Positions 23,085 to 34,627 of a DNA stretch of 64,000 nt are shown piece by piece. Position 1 is the stretch's first letter. Every line of letters begins with the position of its first letter. Both the position numbers and the translations under genes were made by a program. The notes below the pieces were generated by a model that saw nothing but the letters and a program-made list of their open reading frames with translations, made no database searches and had not been told where the DNA came from. This stretch comes from Acanthaster planci (Eukaryota > Echinodermata > Asteroidea > Valvatida > Acanthasteridae), in the NCBI RefSeq assembly GCF_001949145.1, contig NW_019091386.1, positions 141,465 through 205,464 on the forward strand. The letters are read 5' to 3'.

Positions 23085-26000
23085 AGTGTACAGTCGATTT
23101 TCATCAAATTTAACTACATTTGCTGGCCGAAACCTGTCCAACACATGCATCCGTAGATCTAAACGAAACCATGTTGCTACATTATGCAGCTGTATCTGAG
23201 AAAAAACCTCATACTGCATCCATTGATTGTCGTGGTAACAGTTGGCAATCCATAGAGATAATGATATTAATTGCTAGTGATCCGTAACTGAAATTCAGCT
23301 ATGTCATCTATTGTGACAGCAAATGTAAATTTAAAATTTCGACATATGTGTAATAACTTAAAAGAAGACGCAAATCACGTAACTTACCGCTATTGGGGAG
23401 AATTTTGAGCTTTTGTCGCGAAAATCAACATGGCAAATCCTACCCTTTAAACTGTTAATGTTATGCAATATTTGTCAAATAAAATCAACGGATGTTGATT
23501 TAACATCTTCAACGAAATAACAACCGCCCTATATTAAGCATTTGTTGGCTTTGATTTGAAATGCATACACACATGCGTGCATATGTTTTTTCTGCTTGGA
23601 TCCCTTGAAACACTGCTCTTTGCGTAGTCTCGTCGAGTCAGTTTTGGGTAATGGATTGAGTGCATCGACCTGATAAGAGAAAAAGACCATTAGTGTGATG
23701 ACGAGCACAACATTCTTTGAATGTTTGTCTTTGATGTCATATGGACTATTTACTAATTTACCAAGTAGGAATCTGAATTGCAAAGCTTAACCGAGTAAAG
23801 AAGCTGTCTTGTCATGGGGCTCCATTAAAATTGTTTTTATTTGTTCCAGGGGAAATGACGTTTGTCCCATTTTATGAGACACGTTTTTCGTGCGGTGTCC
23901 TGATGTTTCTGCTACACAAAGCCCCATATTGGATAGTGGCCGTTTTCCAGCAGATCAGGAGTACACTCACGCAGATATTGAAAATCGTTCATACGAGGAA
24001 AAATTGGAAGTAAAACCTTTTTACTTGGAAATCGGCTGCAGCAGCTCTACCCTGACTTTCCCGACTTTTAAAACAAAATACAAACTGATGTTTTGATGTT
24101 CGAAAATTCTAAACTACACGTATTATCGCTAGGGAATCACATCTTATGCTGTCACTGTCAACAATCATGCCATGAGCCACTGGCCTGGTGCTGCGACCTG
24201 TTAACACAGCGTACTTTCAACAAGACAATTTGTAAACGCATTTATTCCCCAACTCTTTCTGCCTCACTTGGTGAATTAATTACAAAAAAGGGTATTTCTG
24301 TCACTCTTTGCAGAAAAAAATCACTCATCCCCCAAACTTTTTGTCAGCCCGTGGGAAAGTACCCTCAGGAAAATTCAGCCCTGGTCTTAATGTACAATTA
24401 TCGCCCCACCTGAACCTGTGTATCTAACCGGATGACGCATAAACCTAGTGCATCGTATGCAATCAACGCACTTAGACGTATTCGTGCACAAATTTTATCG
24501 GCCTAATCAATCAAGCATGTCAAGTGAACTCCCTTTGGACCGAAGCCATACTCCTTCGATGTTACAGCAATCTGATGATACTTTCTCGTGTTGAAGTCAC
24601 GACTGCTATCAGCATTGTCTTACAACGAGCAGTTGGGTAAATATTTATATTGAATTTCGTGAAGGGCGAGTTTTTTGGCGATGGCTTGCGCGAAATGAGC
24701 ATGGGTACATGTATAATGCGCCAGCGAACGACCATGGATTGGTTTACAAGTAACCATCACCTTAATACCGTCAAGAAACAAGACACATCGCTCTTAATCC
24801 CGGTTTGAGACAGCACAAAATCGAAAGCTGAACCAGTGAATGGTAGGTCTGCGATCAGTCATTAAGTCCGACAGAAAGGAAAAGAATCGTATTATTCGAC
24901 GTCTGTTTTACTGTTATCAAAACACTACAACAACTTTGAAAGGTTCTTATCATCCTAAATGTCAGTGGACGCCGTGGACGTGTCATTAAAAGAGATGGGA
25001 TTTTGGTCAAGGGTCTACGGCATGCTTCTGTTAATAATCATCATATGCCAGACGAGCTTCCATGATGTCCTCTCGCCTGCCCGGGTCTCGTCTGTGAAAT
25101 GGCGCCCCGTGGCACCCGCCGCGTGACCAGCCTGCACAAATGGACACGCGGATGTTGCAAGAGCTCTTCCATTAATAATAATTATGTGACTGCAGCATTT
25201 CCTTTGCCGGCTACCTTGTCAACAGGAGAATTTCATACAATTTTAAAACGGATTTTATCGTTCGATGCATGGAGAACCGTTTTGGGGTGACACGTATAGG
25301 CCTATCATAATCTTTCCTTATAGCTCTCACAGAGATATAATTATATAGACACAACACCGTCTCTCTGTGAAACATTCTTTGGACACGGATATTTCATGGT
25401 AAACATTTGGGGTTTGTTTGCCTCGTTTTCGTCCATTTTCGGTAATTACAATGATTCACTATCATTCATCATGCTATGGTTCGTGTGATGACAGATGCAT
25501 GACAGTACATTCTCTCTGGAAAAAGGACACTGCCTATTTAGGAATTGCCCTTTTCAAATTACACAAGCCCGTTTCGGCAGTGCTGATGTTTTCTTCTCTT
25601 TGAGAATGCCACCATGTCTTCAGGGGCACCAACCCCGCTGGATGCATGACCGCCTGCCGGCCATGGAAGATTACACTGGGGAAAAAGTGACGGCGTGACG
25701 CGTGTGATAACACTCTACACCATTAGCGTGAAAGTGTACAGCCAATACGACAAAATGGGACACAGCGTAGAGATACAAGCAACGGCTGATCCAGTAAGCG
25801 GCGGTGTATTAATAAAAAAAGACCGTTGCCTGGGGAACAGAGTCTAGAAAGCGAGCTCTGGGTGTGACCAACGATCCAGCGTATAGGAATCGGAGGACGG
25901 AAAGTATGGAGGCTGGTCGTGCACGCATGCGGCCATGAATGTGGAGAGCAGAAAATCATCACGTGACTGCATTTTTAATCAAGGCAGAATCGGCCGAATC

Positions 26001-26758
26001 TGGATTCTAGGCAGATCATGCAAACATCCTCCTAATTATGGGCAGGGAGGGGGCTGTGTATAGAAAAGGGGCCTGCGTGTGGGGGTGGTAACTGGTTGTA
26101 TAAAGTTCTTTGATGCAATGTGGGACTATATGAAGTTATTGATAGCTCCATGGCTGGACACGGGTTTCGCAAATCTGCTAATTTCGTTCTGTGTCCGTAA
26201 TTCATCAACCTTCGAGATAAATAGACCGATCGCATAAAACGGTAAAAGTGTTTACGGAATACAAATATTTGACATCCATTAGATCTTTTGCATTTGAACT
26301 TTAAAGTGTAGGATTACATAAGCTAAAAAAAAGCAAGGTGCAAACAAATATTTTGCACTTAGGAAATGGCGCAGTTTCCAATCTGACCGTTCTGTCGATT
26401 TAAATTTTCTGTCGCCCGGATATGAGGTATGAATGAAAGAAGTTTTTATAACACGCAGGGTAATAAAAACTTCTGGTGCGTCAACCCCGCGGGCAAATGC
26501 AGGGGATTTGGGAGGATGGTGCCCGGTTGCTGTCATTTGAGGCACACGGCTTTTGCTTTCTGATTTCCCATGGGAAGTGACAACGATTGGCTGCGTGCTT
26601 TATGATGTACGCATCACAAAACTTCACGGAGTATGAAGTTAACAGACGATTTATGGTGCACAAACACCAAATTAAATTTCCACATGATGAATTTGTCTCC
26701 CGCATTCTACAACCGACAACAACATAAGAGAAAGTCGTCACGTGTTCCTCAGTAAATG
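23085..26758. other. Intergenic region downstream of the GPCR
   Basis: AT-rich sequence with only short, unrelated ORFs. AATAAA-like signals near 23480 may end the GPCR transcript. A 9-base perfect stem (TCACAGAGA / TCTCTGTGA) occurs near 25328-25370. No gene is supportable. Confidence 0.4.
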
Positions 26759-26925
26759 CATTAGGCGTGGATCCAGTGGGGGCCAGCCCCTGCTCTGACA
26801 CCCACACACACACCCCCACACACAAAATAAATAATCCAAAAAAATAAAAACTAACAAGTAATAATAAATAAAATAAAAAACCGACAGGCCTGTCCTCCTT
26901 TGAGAAAAATCTTGGATCCGCCTCT
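26759..26925. mobile_element. Possible short inverted-repeat element
   Basis: The left end TAGGCGTGGATCCAGTGG and the right end CTTGGATCCGCCTCTG form a short imperfect terminal inverted repeat around a CA-rich and then A-rich, 160-base core. GGATCC-containing termini of this kind are common in invertebrate repeats. Only one copy is present here, so this is a tentative call. Confidence 0.35.
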
Positions 26926-27082
26926 GTGCATATACCACGCCCGTCCAAGTGACATTCAAGATTTCATATTTAAAAAAAATAGCTAAATGATTTCATATTT
27001 TTGAAAATATAATCTGGGAACTATACAGGGATCGGGACCAATTACAAGGCCGCTTCGCCGTATATTCTACCTGCAAAAACAA

Positions 27083-27256
27083 TACGGTCGATTCACAATT
27101 GAGTGCCTCCAAGAGATTGCAACGCTTTGACCCATCAAAGTGCGGAAATCAGTCGACCCTTTCCAAGCGCGCATTGGGTCGACTCGGACACGCGGGCGCT
27201 GTGATTGGTCAACGCGTTGCAAACTCTTGGAGGCGCACTATTGTGAATCGACCGTA
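27083..27256. mobile_element. Foldback MITE-like element, copy B
   Basis: The best-preserved ends of the family: ACGGTCGATTCACAAT on the left is the exact inverse of ATTGTGAATCGACCGT on the right, flanked by TA on both sides. The centre again holds GTCGACCCTTTCCAA and GCATTGGGTCGAC. Length with TA is 174 bases, matching copy A. Confidence 0.85.
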
Positions 27257-27531
27257 TTCAGGGAAACTTGAGATCCAGATCTTGTTTGGACGGTTTCCAG
27301 GATTACTTGTGAAAGTTGTCTCAATCGGTCATTGACCCATGAATTGGAACTGCAGCGAAGAACACTGACATTCTCTCATCAAGTACAAACAACATTTAGC
27401 ACACAAACGACAAAAGACCTGCAGTTGTTTTAGTTCCTACTATGTGGGAGATCCATTCTTTAATTAAAACTTTAACCCGATAGTCGTTGTTTTTAAAACA
27501 AGCTCAAATCAATGTGGTCATAAGAATTATG

Positions 27532-27678
27532 NNNNNNNNNNNNNNNNNNNNNNNNNNNNNNNNNNNNNNNNNNNNNNNNNNNNNNNNNNNNNNNNNNNNN
27601 NNNNNNNNNNNNNNNNNNNNNNNNNNNNNNNNNNNNNNNNNNNNNNNNNNNNNNNNNNNNNNNNNNNNNNNNNNNNNN
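27532..27678. other. Assembly gap (147 Ns)
   Basis: Run of N. Apparent ORFs spanning it are artefacts. No gene appears to be interrupted. Confidence 0.99.
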
Positions 27679-29640
27679 GTTCTTCATTAGTAAACCCCAG
27701 TTTTTACAATTTCCCCAAAAACGTGTAAAACAGAGGGAAAAGAGGTTTCAAAACTCGGTTTGAGGTGAAATATTGGAAAAGGTTATCTATCATCCAGGTT
27801 ATGGGCCTATAACCTTGAGTAGGGCTGATAGTGTATAATTGTGTTGCCGGCCATTAGGCTGACGTATGTAAATTTCAACCTTTTTCAACTCACTGGATGG
27901 GCAAACTAGGGTTAATTTCTGTTGATCACTGTTCATTGGGGTTAGGTTTGGCCAACGATAGGTTCATATTTCACACACAGGGTTTGCCCCTGGGGGGGTG
28001 CAGCAGGCCTATAGTACTCGTATTTTGACACTCAGAATCTATGCTGGACCAATAAGACCTTCAAGTTTCAAAATTCGGGCAAGCAGCCCCTCTCCTATCT
28101 TCTAATACCACATTACATCCACTAGTCAAAATATTTGAACTGGCCAAAAGTTTTCAGGCAAGCCAGTGTTTCCCACTCCATCAGGCTTGAACATGGAGAT
28201 GAAGTTAGCTCGAGTTACTACATGGCGCTAACTTGCAAAGAAAAGGAATTTCATCTATTATACGTTTCAGAATAAAATAGAAGATTCCTCATTCAAAGCA
28301 TTACACACGTGTATGAGAAAAGATAGTTCTGAGTGGATTCTAAACTTGGGTGAGTGCCAGTATTGTAAAACTACTCTTCGGTATATGTACGTGATTACTT
28401 TATTGCGGACCCGTTTACTGACTGCATGAATCACAATCCGACAAAGCAGCAAAATCGGGCAAGATCGAAACAAAAGACAGTATTCTCCATTTTATTAACT
28501 TTTACTGCCCTTTTTTCAAATTTCCATTCATTAACCGATGACTTCTGAAGATATTTATTTATTTTCACCCACCGATTTCTTCCAAAGCTCACTCAGACGC
28601 AAGCTGGTATTCTTTTTTTCTTCAAATCTTCAAGTTTATAGGCCACAAAATGCTTTATTTCGTAGAGAATCTCAGTGCAAACAAATAGTGATTTGGCCGG
28701 CGCAAGCAGTTTTCGGCCTATTTACTCGCCTGCATCCTTCACGATATCCTTGCACATTGATCTCAATTCTTTTTTTTTAACTGGTGGGTGCCACTTTCTC
28801 GTTTCTATCATAAAATCTCGCTGGCGTTCAGTGTACGACACTGAACAATATAATTCGAAGAAGGAAACACGTTTGAAATGTAATTTACTTGGGCAGCTTC
28901 GGGGAATCCCGGTTGCCTTGATGAGAAGCGGCTCTATTATTCTCACCGTCACCGGTGCAAACAACCAACAATGGCCCTACTGAAATAGAAAGTGGCCTGC
29001 TGGCCCCTAACCTCAAAATATGGGGTCCCCCCGGAATTTACACCTGCACCATATTTTCAAACTGAAGAAGACAAGGTGCCATAGCATTGCAGGGTTAGCG
29101 TGAGGAACGCTAAACTAGTATTTAAAAAAATTAAGAGCTGCCCTCTACCGACCTATATTCCTCTGTGCACTTAGTATCGGGACTGTTCGGAAAAACATAT
29201 CAAAACCCACAAAATCTTGATCTCCGTGCAAAGTATATCTTTGGATACAGCAAGAAATCTTTTTTCTTTAGACAAGCCAACAAGTTGGTAATTTTGAGAG
29301 TTTTGAGACCTGGCTATTTGGGGAAAATTTGAATCGGGTGGGCCGGGGTGGGGACAAATATCGCTTGACAGCAACAGGACTTTGACTACTAATCCGCCAA
29401 CTGCAATATTCTGACCAATCACAGCCGTGATTTATGTCCAAAACTCCAACGTGGGTGCACGAGCTTACGATGCACGAGGCTACGCTGGGAGACGCAAGCA
29501 CGTGCTGTATCTGGTTGGAAGTGACTTCGTCATACACGCGCACGCACCACGAATTATTCGCTGTCATTGGTTGAACAGACAAGTTGCGCGTAAACTTCCA
29601 GTTCCATGTAACTCTATGTAAAGTGGGCGTGGTTCTAAAC
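27679..29640. other. Intergenic region before the Hint gene promoter
   Basis: AT-rich sequence with short ORFs only, and a few AGGCCTA words. Nothing recognisable. Confidence 0.4.
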
Positions 29641-29645
29641 TGAAG

Positions 29646-29653
29646 TGACGTCA
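29646..29653 (+). promoter_or_regulatory. Palindromic CRE upstream of the Hint gene
   Basis: TGACGTCA lies inside a longer perfect palindrome, GAAGTGACGTCACTTC. It sits about 140 bases before the candidate TATA box at 29789, the usual range for a proximal CREB/ATF site. A GTGGGCGTGG box lies just upstream near 29623. Confidence 0.45.
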
Positions 29654-29788
29654 CTTCGTAGTGGGCGAGGCCTACTGCTCGTGCGCTCCGCGATTCCGTA
29701 AAGTCCAACGAAACTATGTACATGTACGTATATGCAAATCAGCTGCACGAAATTGTGCCCACTGCGAATTCACGTGGTGAAGTGTATG

Positions 29789-29799
29789 TATATTTAAAG
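29789..29799 (+). promoter_or_regulatory. Candidate TATA box of the Hint gene
   Basis: TATATTTAAAG on the plus strand. About 100 bases later a strong donor (TACTTG|GTGAGT, exon end 29896) follows sequence free of ATG. This fits a non-coding first exon of roughly 29818-29896 that splices to the acceptor at 32457, just before the Hint ORF. Confidence 0.45.
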
Positions 29800-30135
29800 C
29801 CCGCTTCATCTCCCAGTTGTTATTCTGCCAGAGACGTCTCAACGAGTAGGAAGAACCATACAGCCAGAAACACACAGAACCCATCGAACATACTTGGTGA
29901 GTTCAAATCTTATCCTTGTTTCAACCCGTGACAGGAATGTCTGGACGGAGTAGCCTGTAAACGCACTGTGTCTGCGAACCACGCATCATCTTCGTTTGAC
30001 AACTCGAAACTCATCTCTGAAAATCGCTTAGTTTTGACACTGCGTTAAATTTTCGATGTGAAGATTGCACGAGAGCTGGAATCAAACTACACTGCCAAAC
30101 TATTTTATTTTTTTTTATTTTGTTTTTTGTCAATT

Positions 30136-30300
30136 CGGGCGATTCACAATAGTGCGCCTCCAAGAGTTTACAACGCGTTGGCCAATCACAACGCGCGAAA
30201 TTTGTCCACTCAGTGCGCGTTTGGAAAGGGTCGACAGAATTCGCGCGTTGTGATTGGCCAACGCGTTGCAAAGTCTTGGAGGTGCACAATGGTCGAGTTC
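30136..30300. mobile_element. Foldback MITE-like element, copy C
   Basis: Left arm starts CGGGCGATTCACAATAGTG and has the long GGCCAATCACAACGCGCG block; the right arm is its inverse as far as TTGGAGGTGCACAAT, after which the end has decayed. The centre reads TTTGGAAAGGGTCGAC, so this copy is in the opposite orientation to A, B and D. It lies in the inferred first intron of the Hint gene. Confidence 0.8.
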
Positions 30301-30739
30301 GGACGTTCTGTTCTTGACATGGTTTTCTTGTTCTCGCTCTCGAACGGCGGGAACACGACTCGGAAGAGGATCACACACACCACCTCCTCGTCAGGGATTT
30401 ACAGGAACAGATGGAAAAACTTGTGTGATTTTTATTTTTTGAACAGTAGCCAAAAATATACAGATGGCTTACAAAGCCAGAGACAATAAGAAGTTTTCCA
30501 AAGTTTACATTAATTGTTTTCCATAACACAGAAATGAATTTCCCTGTTTAAACGGAAAAGAATTCAGCCCAGTTTAATATCCAAACATTAACTCTTAAAT
30601 AACCTACATGTACACGAACGCCGCCATGTTGGATGTTACTTCTCACTGAAGGATAACCAGTTGTACGTTCCTCGCGGCGCGTTCGAGCGGCCGACACACG
30701 CACAACACTATCGTGCTGTTAGTGAACATACGAGAGCTC

Positions 30740-30764
30740 AGCCAATAATTGTGAACCGCCCGTA
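30740..30764. mobile_element. Fragment of the foldback family (one end)
   Basis: GCCAATAATTGTGAACCGCCCGTA matches one end of the foldback family and closes with TA, but the opposite arm is not recognisable upstream. Probably a decayed copy within the inferred Hint-gene intron. Confidence 0.4.
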
Positions 30765-32469
30765 TTACAGTAGACGAGCCTTTACTGCAAATATCTTGCA
30801 CGTTCTGTGATCCATGCTCCACCAGTTATGGTCTCTTCATACATGCGCAGTTCACTTCAATCAACACATGGAATGCGGCCATGAAAAGGCTGTTACATTT
30901 ATAGAAGGACTATCATGTTCTTATTTTTGTTACGATCCACAGCACAAAGTTTGTAGTTTCATCTTCACCTGGATTTTACAGACACGTAAGTATGGTTTCC
31001 ATTTTTCTTGTTTATTTTTGAATTACAGAACTGCGGTATCTCTGGTATTTAGTAGTTTCTCAGAAAAATGTTGCAACAACGTTCAAAAAATATATGGCGA
31101 AGCATCAAAAAAGAACTCCATGTTTGAGGTTGTCTTCACTCATGCGCGGCGTTTGGATCGTACAGCTTGTGTCAGTGAGTTCGAATTGACAGATCAGACC
31201 CCCCCCGTCGATAATATGTGTTTATTTATAACTGAATATGAGCAACATGGTCTTGTATAATTTATACGGAATTTTCACCAATCAAAGTAGTCAGAGTTAG
31301 CATTTCCACCAATCAAAGAAGTCAGACTTGTAGACTCGTTCGTTATAATAGAGGTAGGAACGACGTAGAAACAAGTCCAGCAATTTGATTGGCTGCTACC
31401 AGGTTCGGCCCATGAGCCCATACGCTGCGTACAAACGGCTGGCAGATTCGTCAAGTCGGGATTTCTGAACTCACAGTAAAAACGTAGGCCTATAGAGGGA
31501 GCAAAGCGACGCGCGGCCTCCGACCGTATCCAAAGCGTAAATGCAGACAACGTTACGGAAGATCCCGACCATAACTGTTTGCAGGGCAAGGGGAGCGGAT
31601 GAGTTGAAGGCCATAGGCCCATCGCCCATTTTTTCCCCTAATGATAAAAGTTAAATACAGACAAGGGAATATCAAAACATGACGTGAGGGACAGATTACT
31701 TTTATTTTTTTCAAGGTGGGGAATGTTCATTATCGGCTGTAGTGTCCAAGTTGGGAGATATGTGCACGTACGTATCTTACAAAACAGAGAAAAGTACCTG
31801 GTGCTCGATTAATGCTAGAGCTGATACCTTCAAAAATTCAATTTTTCTTTACACAAACCTCTTGGCCCACAATCCTTAAATTTTAAGTGATGCTGACTTT
31901 TGCCTATAAATTCTCAATCTTATTCTGAGAGAACCCTGTGTTGAGTTTCACATTAACCAGTGAACAAGAAAACAGAGGTCGCAGGCCATTGCACATTCCG
32001 GGGACAAAAGAATACCGTACGGTTAAATGAATGTTGACCGAATTCCACGTATTCACGGTACGGGTCAGTGTGCGCATTGAGGACTGCTGCAAAATTTGTT
32101 CAGCGCGCAGCCATTCAAACAGCTCCAAAGCTTGACATGCCACACCCAACAAATAAAAAAAATTTCATGAAATCCTAGATACCACAAAATCATTATAGCG
32201 TCCTTGACATTATCCTCGTCACTGTGTATGTTCTGATCCAAGCGAAAGAACAATCAGTCAAAAGCGATCACATTGTTGGGGTCGTTATATAATCAGATAA
32301 TAGGCTATAGGTTCATTATTTTCATCTGTTAATTCCAAGACTTCATTGCGATCCATTCCATGATGTAAGAAATATTCATCGTTTACCTCCATCGTCATTG
32401 TTTACAGGAACACATTTCATTTTACAATAAAAAACAAACCTTCGTTTCGGTTTCCAGGTGTTTGGAACT

Positions 32470-33204
32470 ATGAAACATCACATCGTCGTGGTTTCACTGG
32501 CAACGTTGATCTTTTCCTGCAGCCCGGTCAACTCGGGCGTTGCGATAGCTCCGCTAGCGGCATCAATATGTGGGATATGGCTGGCTTTCGGCGCTGCTGG
32601 GACGGCAGCCATAGCCGCTCTGACAGGCGGAGCTGCGGCAGCAGCCCTCATACCGGTCCTTGAAGCGGGAGCCGCGAGTTGGTCGTCTTGCATGATACTG
32701 GTGGGTGGCATCGCGACCATGACGTGCTTCGACACGAACGCCATGGTGCAAACTCCGCGGGGCAATCTTCCGATACAGGCCCTGGCTGCTGGCGACGCCC
32801 TTGGAAATGATTCCTTCGTGACGGATATCGCAGTCGAAAAGGGGAACTTCACGTTCCTGGAAGTCAGCTGGCTTGATCGCGGTCGTGAGGATGCAATCAA
32901 CGTCACTGCCAATCACCTTATGCTGGTTCAGAACAGTGGCGCACTTTTGATCAAACCCGCTATGTCTCTGGGGGTAGGCGATAAAATGATAACTACTGAC
33001 GGTGCCGGTGTGATAATCACAAAAATCAGACCACTAACTAAGCAAGAAAAAATCATTCTACACACTTCTAATGGCTTAGTTAATGTGAATGGCATTCAAA
33101 CCACGGCACTTTGCGACAAGACCCCTTTCGAAGGTTCAGATATCTCTGCTATTGAAATAGACGAATATTTCACAAAGTATCACGAAAAACTCATTTTTCA
33201 GTAA
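32470..33204 (+). CDS. Secreted Ala/Gly-rich protein with C-terminal Hedgehog-type Hint (autoprocessing) domain, 244 aa
   Basis: The ATG at 32470 follows a good acceptor (TTTCGGTTTCCAG, ending 32457), so at least one 5' non-coding exon is likely upstream. Residues 1-22 form a signal peptide (HHIVVVSLATLIFSCSPVNS). Residues 24-85 are hydrophobic and Ala/Gly-rich, with Cys34 and Cys74. At Cys86 a Hint domain starts: TCFDTNAMVQTPRG, an IQALAAGDAL turn, WLDRGRED with Asp136, TANH (Thr146, His149), and GLVNVNGIQTTALC ending at Cys215. In Hedgehog the first Cys, the T-x-x-H block and the Asp of L-D-R drive N-to-S acyl shift and sterol attachment, and all have counterparts here. It ends in Cys rather than the His-Asn-Cys of inteins. 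Only 29 residues follow, so the sterol-recognition region of Hedgehog is missing. I infer self-cleavage that frees or modifies the hydrophobic peptide. The Hint call is strong; the cargo family is unknown. Confidence 0.85.
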   Translation: MKHHIVVVSLATLIFSCSPVNSGVAIAPLAASICGIWLAFGAAGTAAIAALTGGAAAAALIPVLEAGAASWSSCMILVGGIATMTCFDTNAMVQTPRGNLPIQALAAGDALGNDSFVTDIAVEKGNFTFLEVSWLDRGREDAINVTANHLMLVQNSGALLIKPAMSLGVGDKMITTDGAGVIITKIRPLTKQEKIILHTSNGLVNVNGIQTTALCDKTPFEGSDISAIEIDEYFTKYHEKLIFQ

Positions 33205-34490
33205 TTACTGAAACCTATGTTTTTACAGAAGCAATTATACTGCTTTGTTTTCACGAGACTTAGAACGGTGATAGCACGCAGGACAGTGTCAAATGTTAAC
33301 CTAGTTTTACTGCGATACTTTGAGAAAACGAAGTTCACTAGTTTGTGTGAAAATTTAATTGTGGGAAAATCCATTGAGACAAATTACACTTTTAAAGCGA
33401 ATTTTAAACCTATCTTTTTAATGAAGCATTTGGGATGTTTTGTTTGAGGTTTAATGTGTACGGTATATTACGTGTAGTTGTAATGTTTTGCTCATTTTTA
33501 CTGTATTTTAACTAGTATTTTGAATATGAAGCATCACTGACAATTCAGTTTTAAATGATATTATAGAAATTATTATCATTATTGAAAATATAAAAAATAT
33601 TCGGTGTAAGCATTACAAACAAGAAGTCAAGATGTAAAATTCTAAAATCACTTGGTGAAACATCAAAATAAGAGTTCATCAGCAATCGCTTGGACCATCA
33701 CATTGAACTCGAGCATAAAGCAGTGCTGATTTCAAGAAATTTTTAAAACTCTAATCTTTTAAAAAAGTAATAAGGCTAAAAGGAGTGAATAAAAATGACA
33801 ACATGTATTTGGTCAACTAGCCTTGGAGCTTCAAAGAAACATGTACCTAATAAAGGAATCTGAGATTAATAACGTCCTTATCTCCACAGAATAACTTCGC
33901 AGATGACTTGTAACAATTTCATTAAATGTAGTCTCAACATGGTTGCGGCTTTAATAGTTAATGGTTAATTTCTTTCCATAGTATTGTTACAATAAAATGA
34001 AAAATTGTCTATAGTTTCAACACTGTTAAGGGCTAATGTCTTTGTATATTATTAGCCGTTGCTATTGTCTCAGCAGGAGATCATTGTCATTGCAATCACA
34101 AACTGCGGCTGGATACAAGTTGTGTGCCCTGCCACGCCTACAGAAAATATAGGTAACATTGGATAGTTGTTGGCAGACCAGGAAACTCAAGAAGGGCATT
34201 TGGAGTTAGGATATGTTAATATGCCTATGCGGATTTGTGGTTTAAAGTGACCAGTTGTAGTTTTGGTTTGATGTGATATCCGTAAATATTTTTATGTTGT
34301 ATGTGGGCGCCATTAACACGTTTATTTGTTGAAAATGTGGAATATTTCCGCACAACATGTGTAGTATACTGCATTTAATTGCTTTGTAAAAGAGTGTTTA
34401 ACAAGTTTTACTTTGATTTGACGGGAATTATGAACTGGGACAGAGATTCAGTAGTACTGGATGATGAACCATGGTGTATTTTATCGGAAT
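33205..34490. other. 3' flank of the Hint gene
   Basis: AT-rich sequence, probably 3' UTR at first; AATAAA occurs at 33788-33793. No coding sequence. Confidence 0.4.
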
Positions 34491-34627
34491 TACGGGCGAT
34501 TCATAATAGCGTGCCTCCAAGAGTTTGCAGCATGTTGGCGTGAAATCTGTCGACCCTTTCCAAATGCCAATTGGCCAATGTGTTGCAAAATCTCGGAGGC
34601 GCACTACTGTGAACGCCAGGGCCGTTA
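34491..34627. mobile_element. Foldback MITE-like element, copy D (internally deleted)
   Basis: Starts TACGGGCGATTCATAATAG and ends GAACGCCAGGGCCGTTA. The two arms match the family as far as GTCGACCCTTTCCAA, after which the right arm's inner part is missing, leaving about 137 bases. TA flanks are kept. It lies between the Hint gene and cdc25. Confidence 0.75.

Noticed and set aside
27487-27690. ORFs on both strands across the N run
   Set aside because: They consist almost wholly of unknown bases in the assembly gap.
30814-31260. 148-codon plus-strand ORF
   Set aside because: Composition is irregular, with no family features, and it lies inside the inferred Hint-gene intron. Treated as chance.
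31272-31329. Short direct repeat with ACCAATCAAAG, two copies
   Set aside because: Only two copies about 31 bases apart with several differences. CCAAT content alone does not make a promoter here.
32458-32469. Four-codon upstream extension of the Hint ORF
   Set aside because: It would start at a GTG that immediately follows a splice acceptor. The first ATG at 32470 begins a good signal peptide.
32725-33204. Intein or homing element
   Set aside because: The domain ends in Ala-Leu-Cys without the His-Asn pair of inteins, has no endonuclease insert, and is in a secreted animal protein. A Hedgehog-type Hint fits better.
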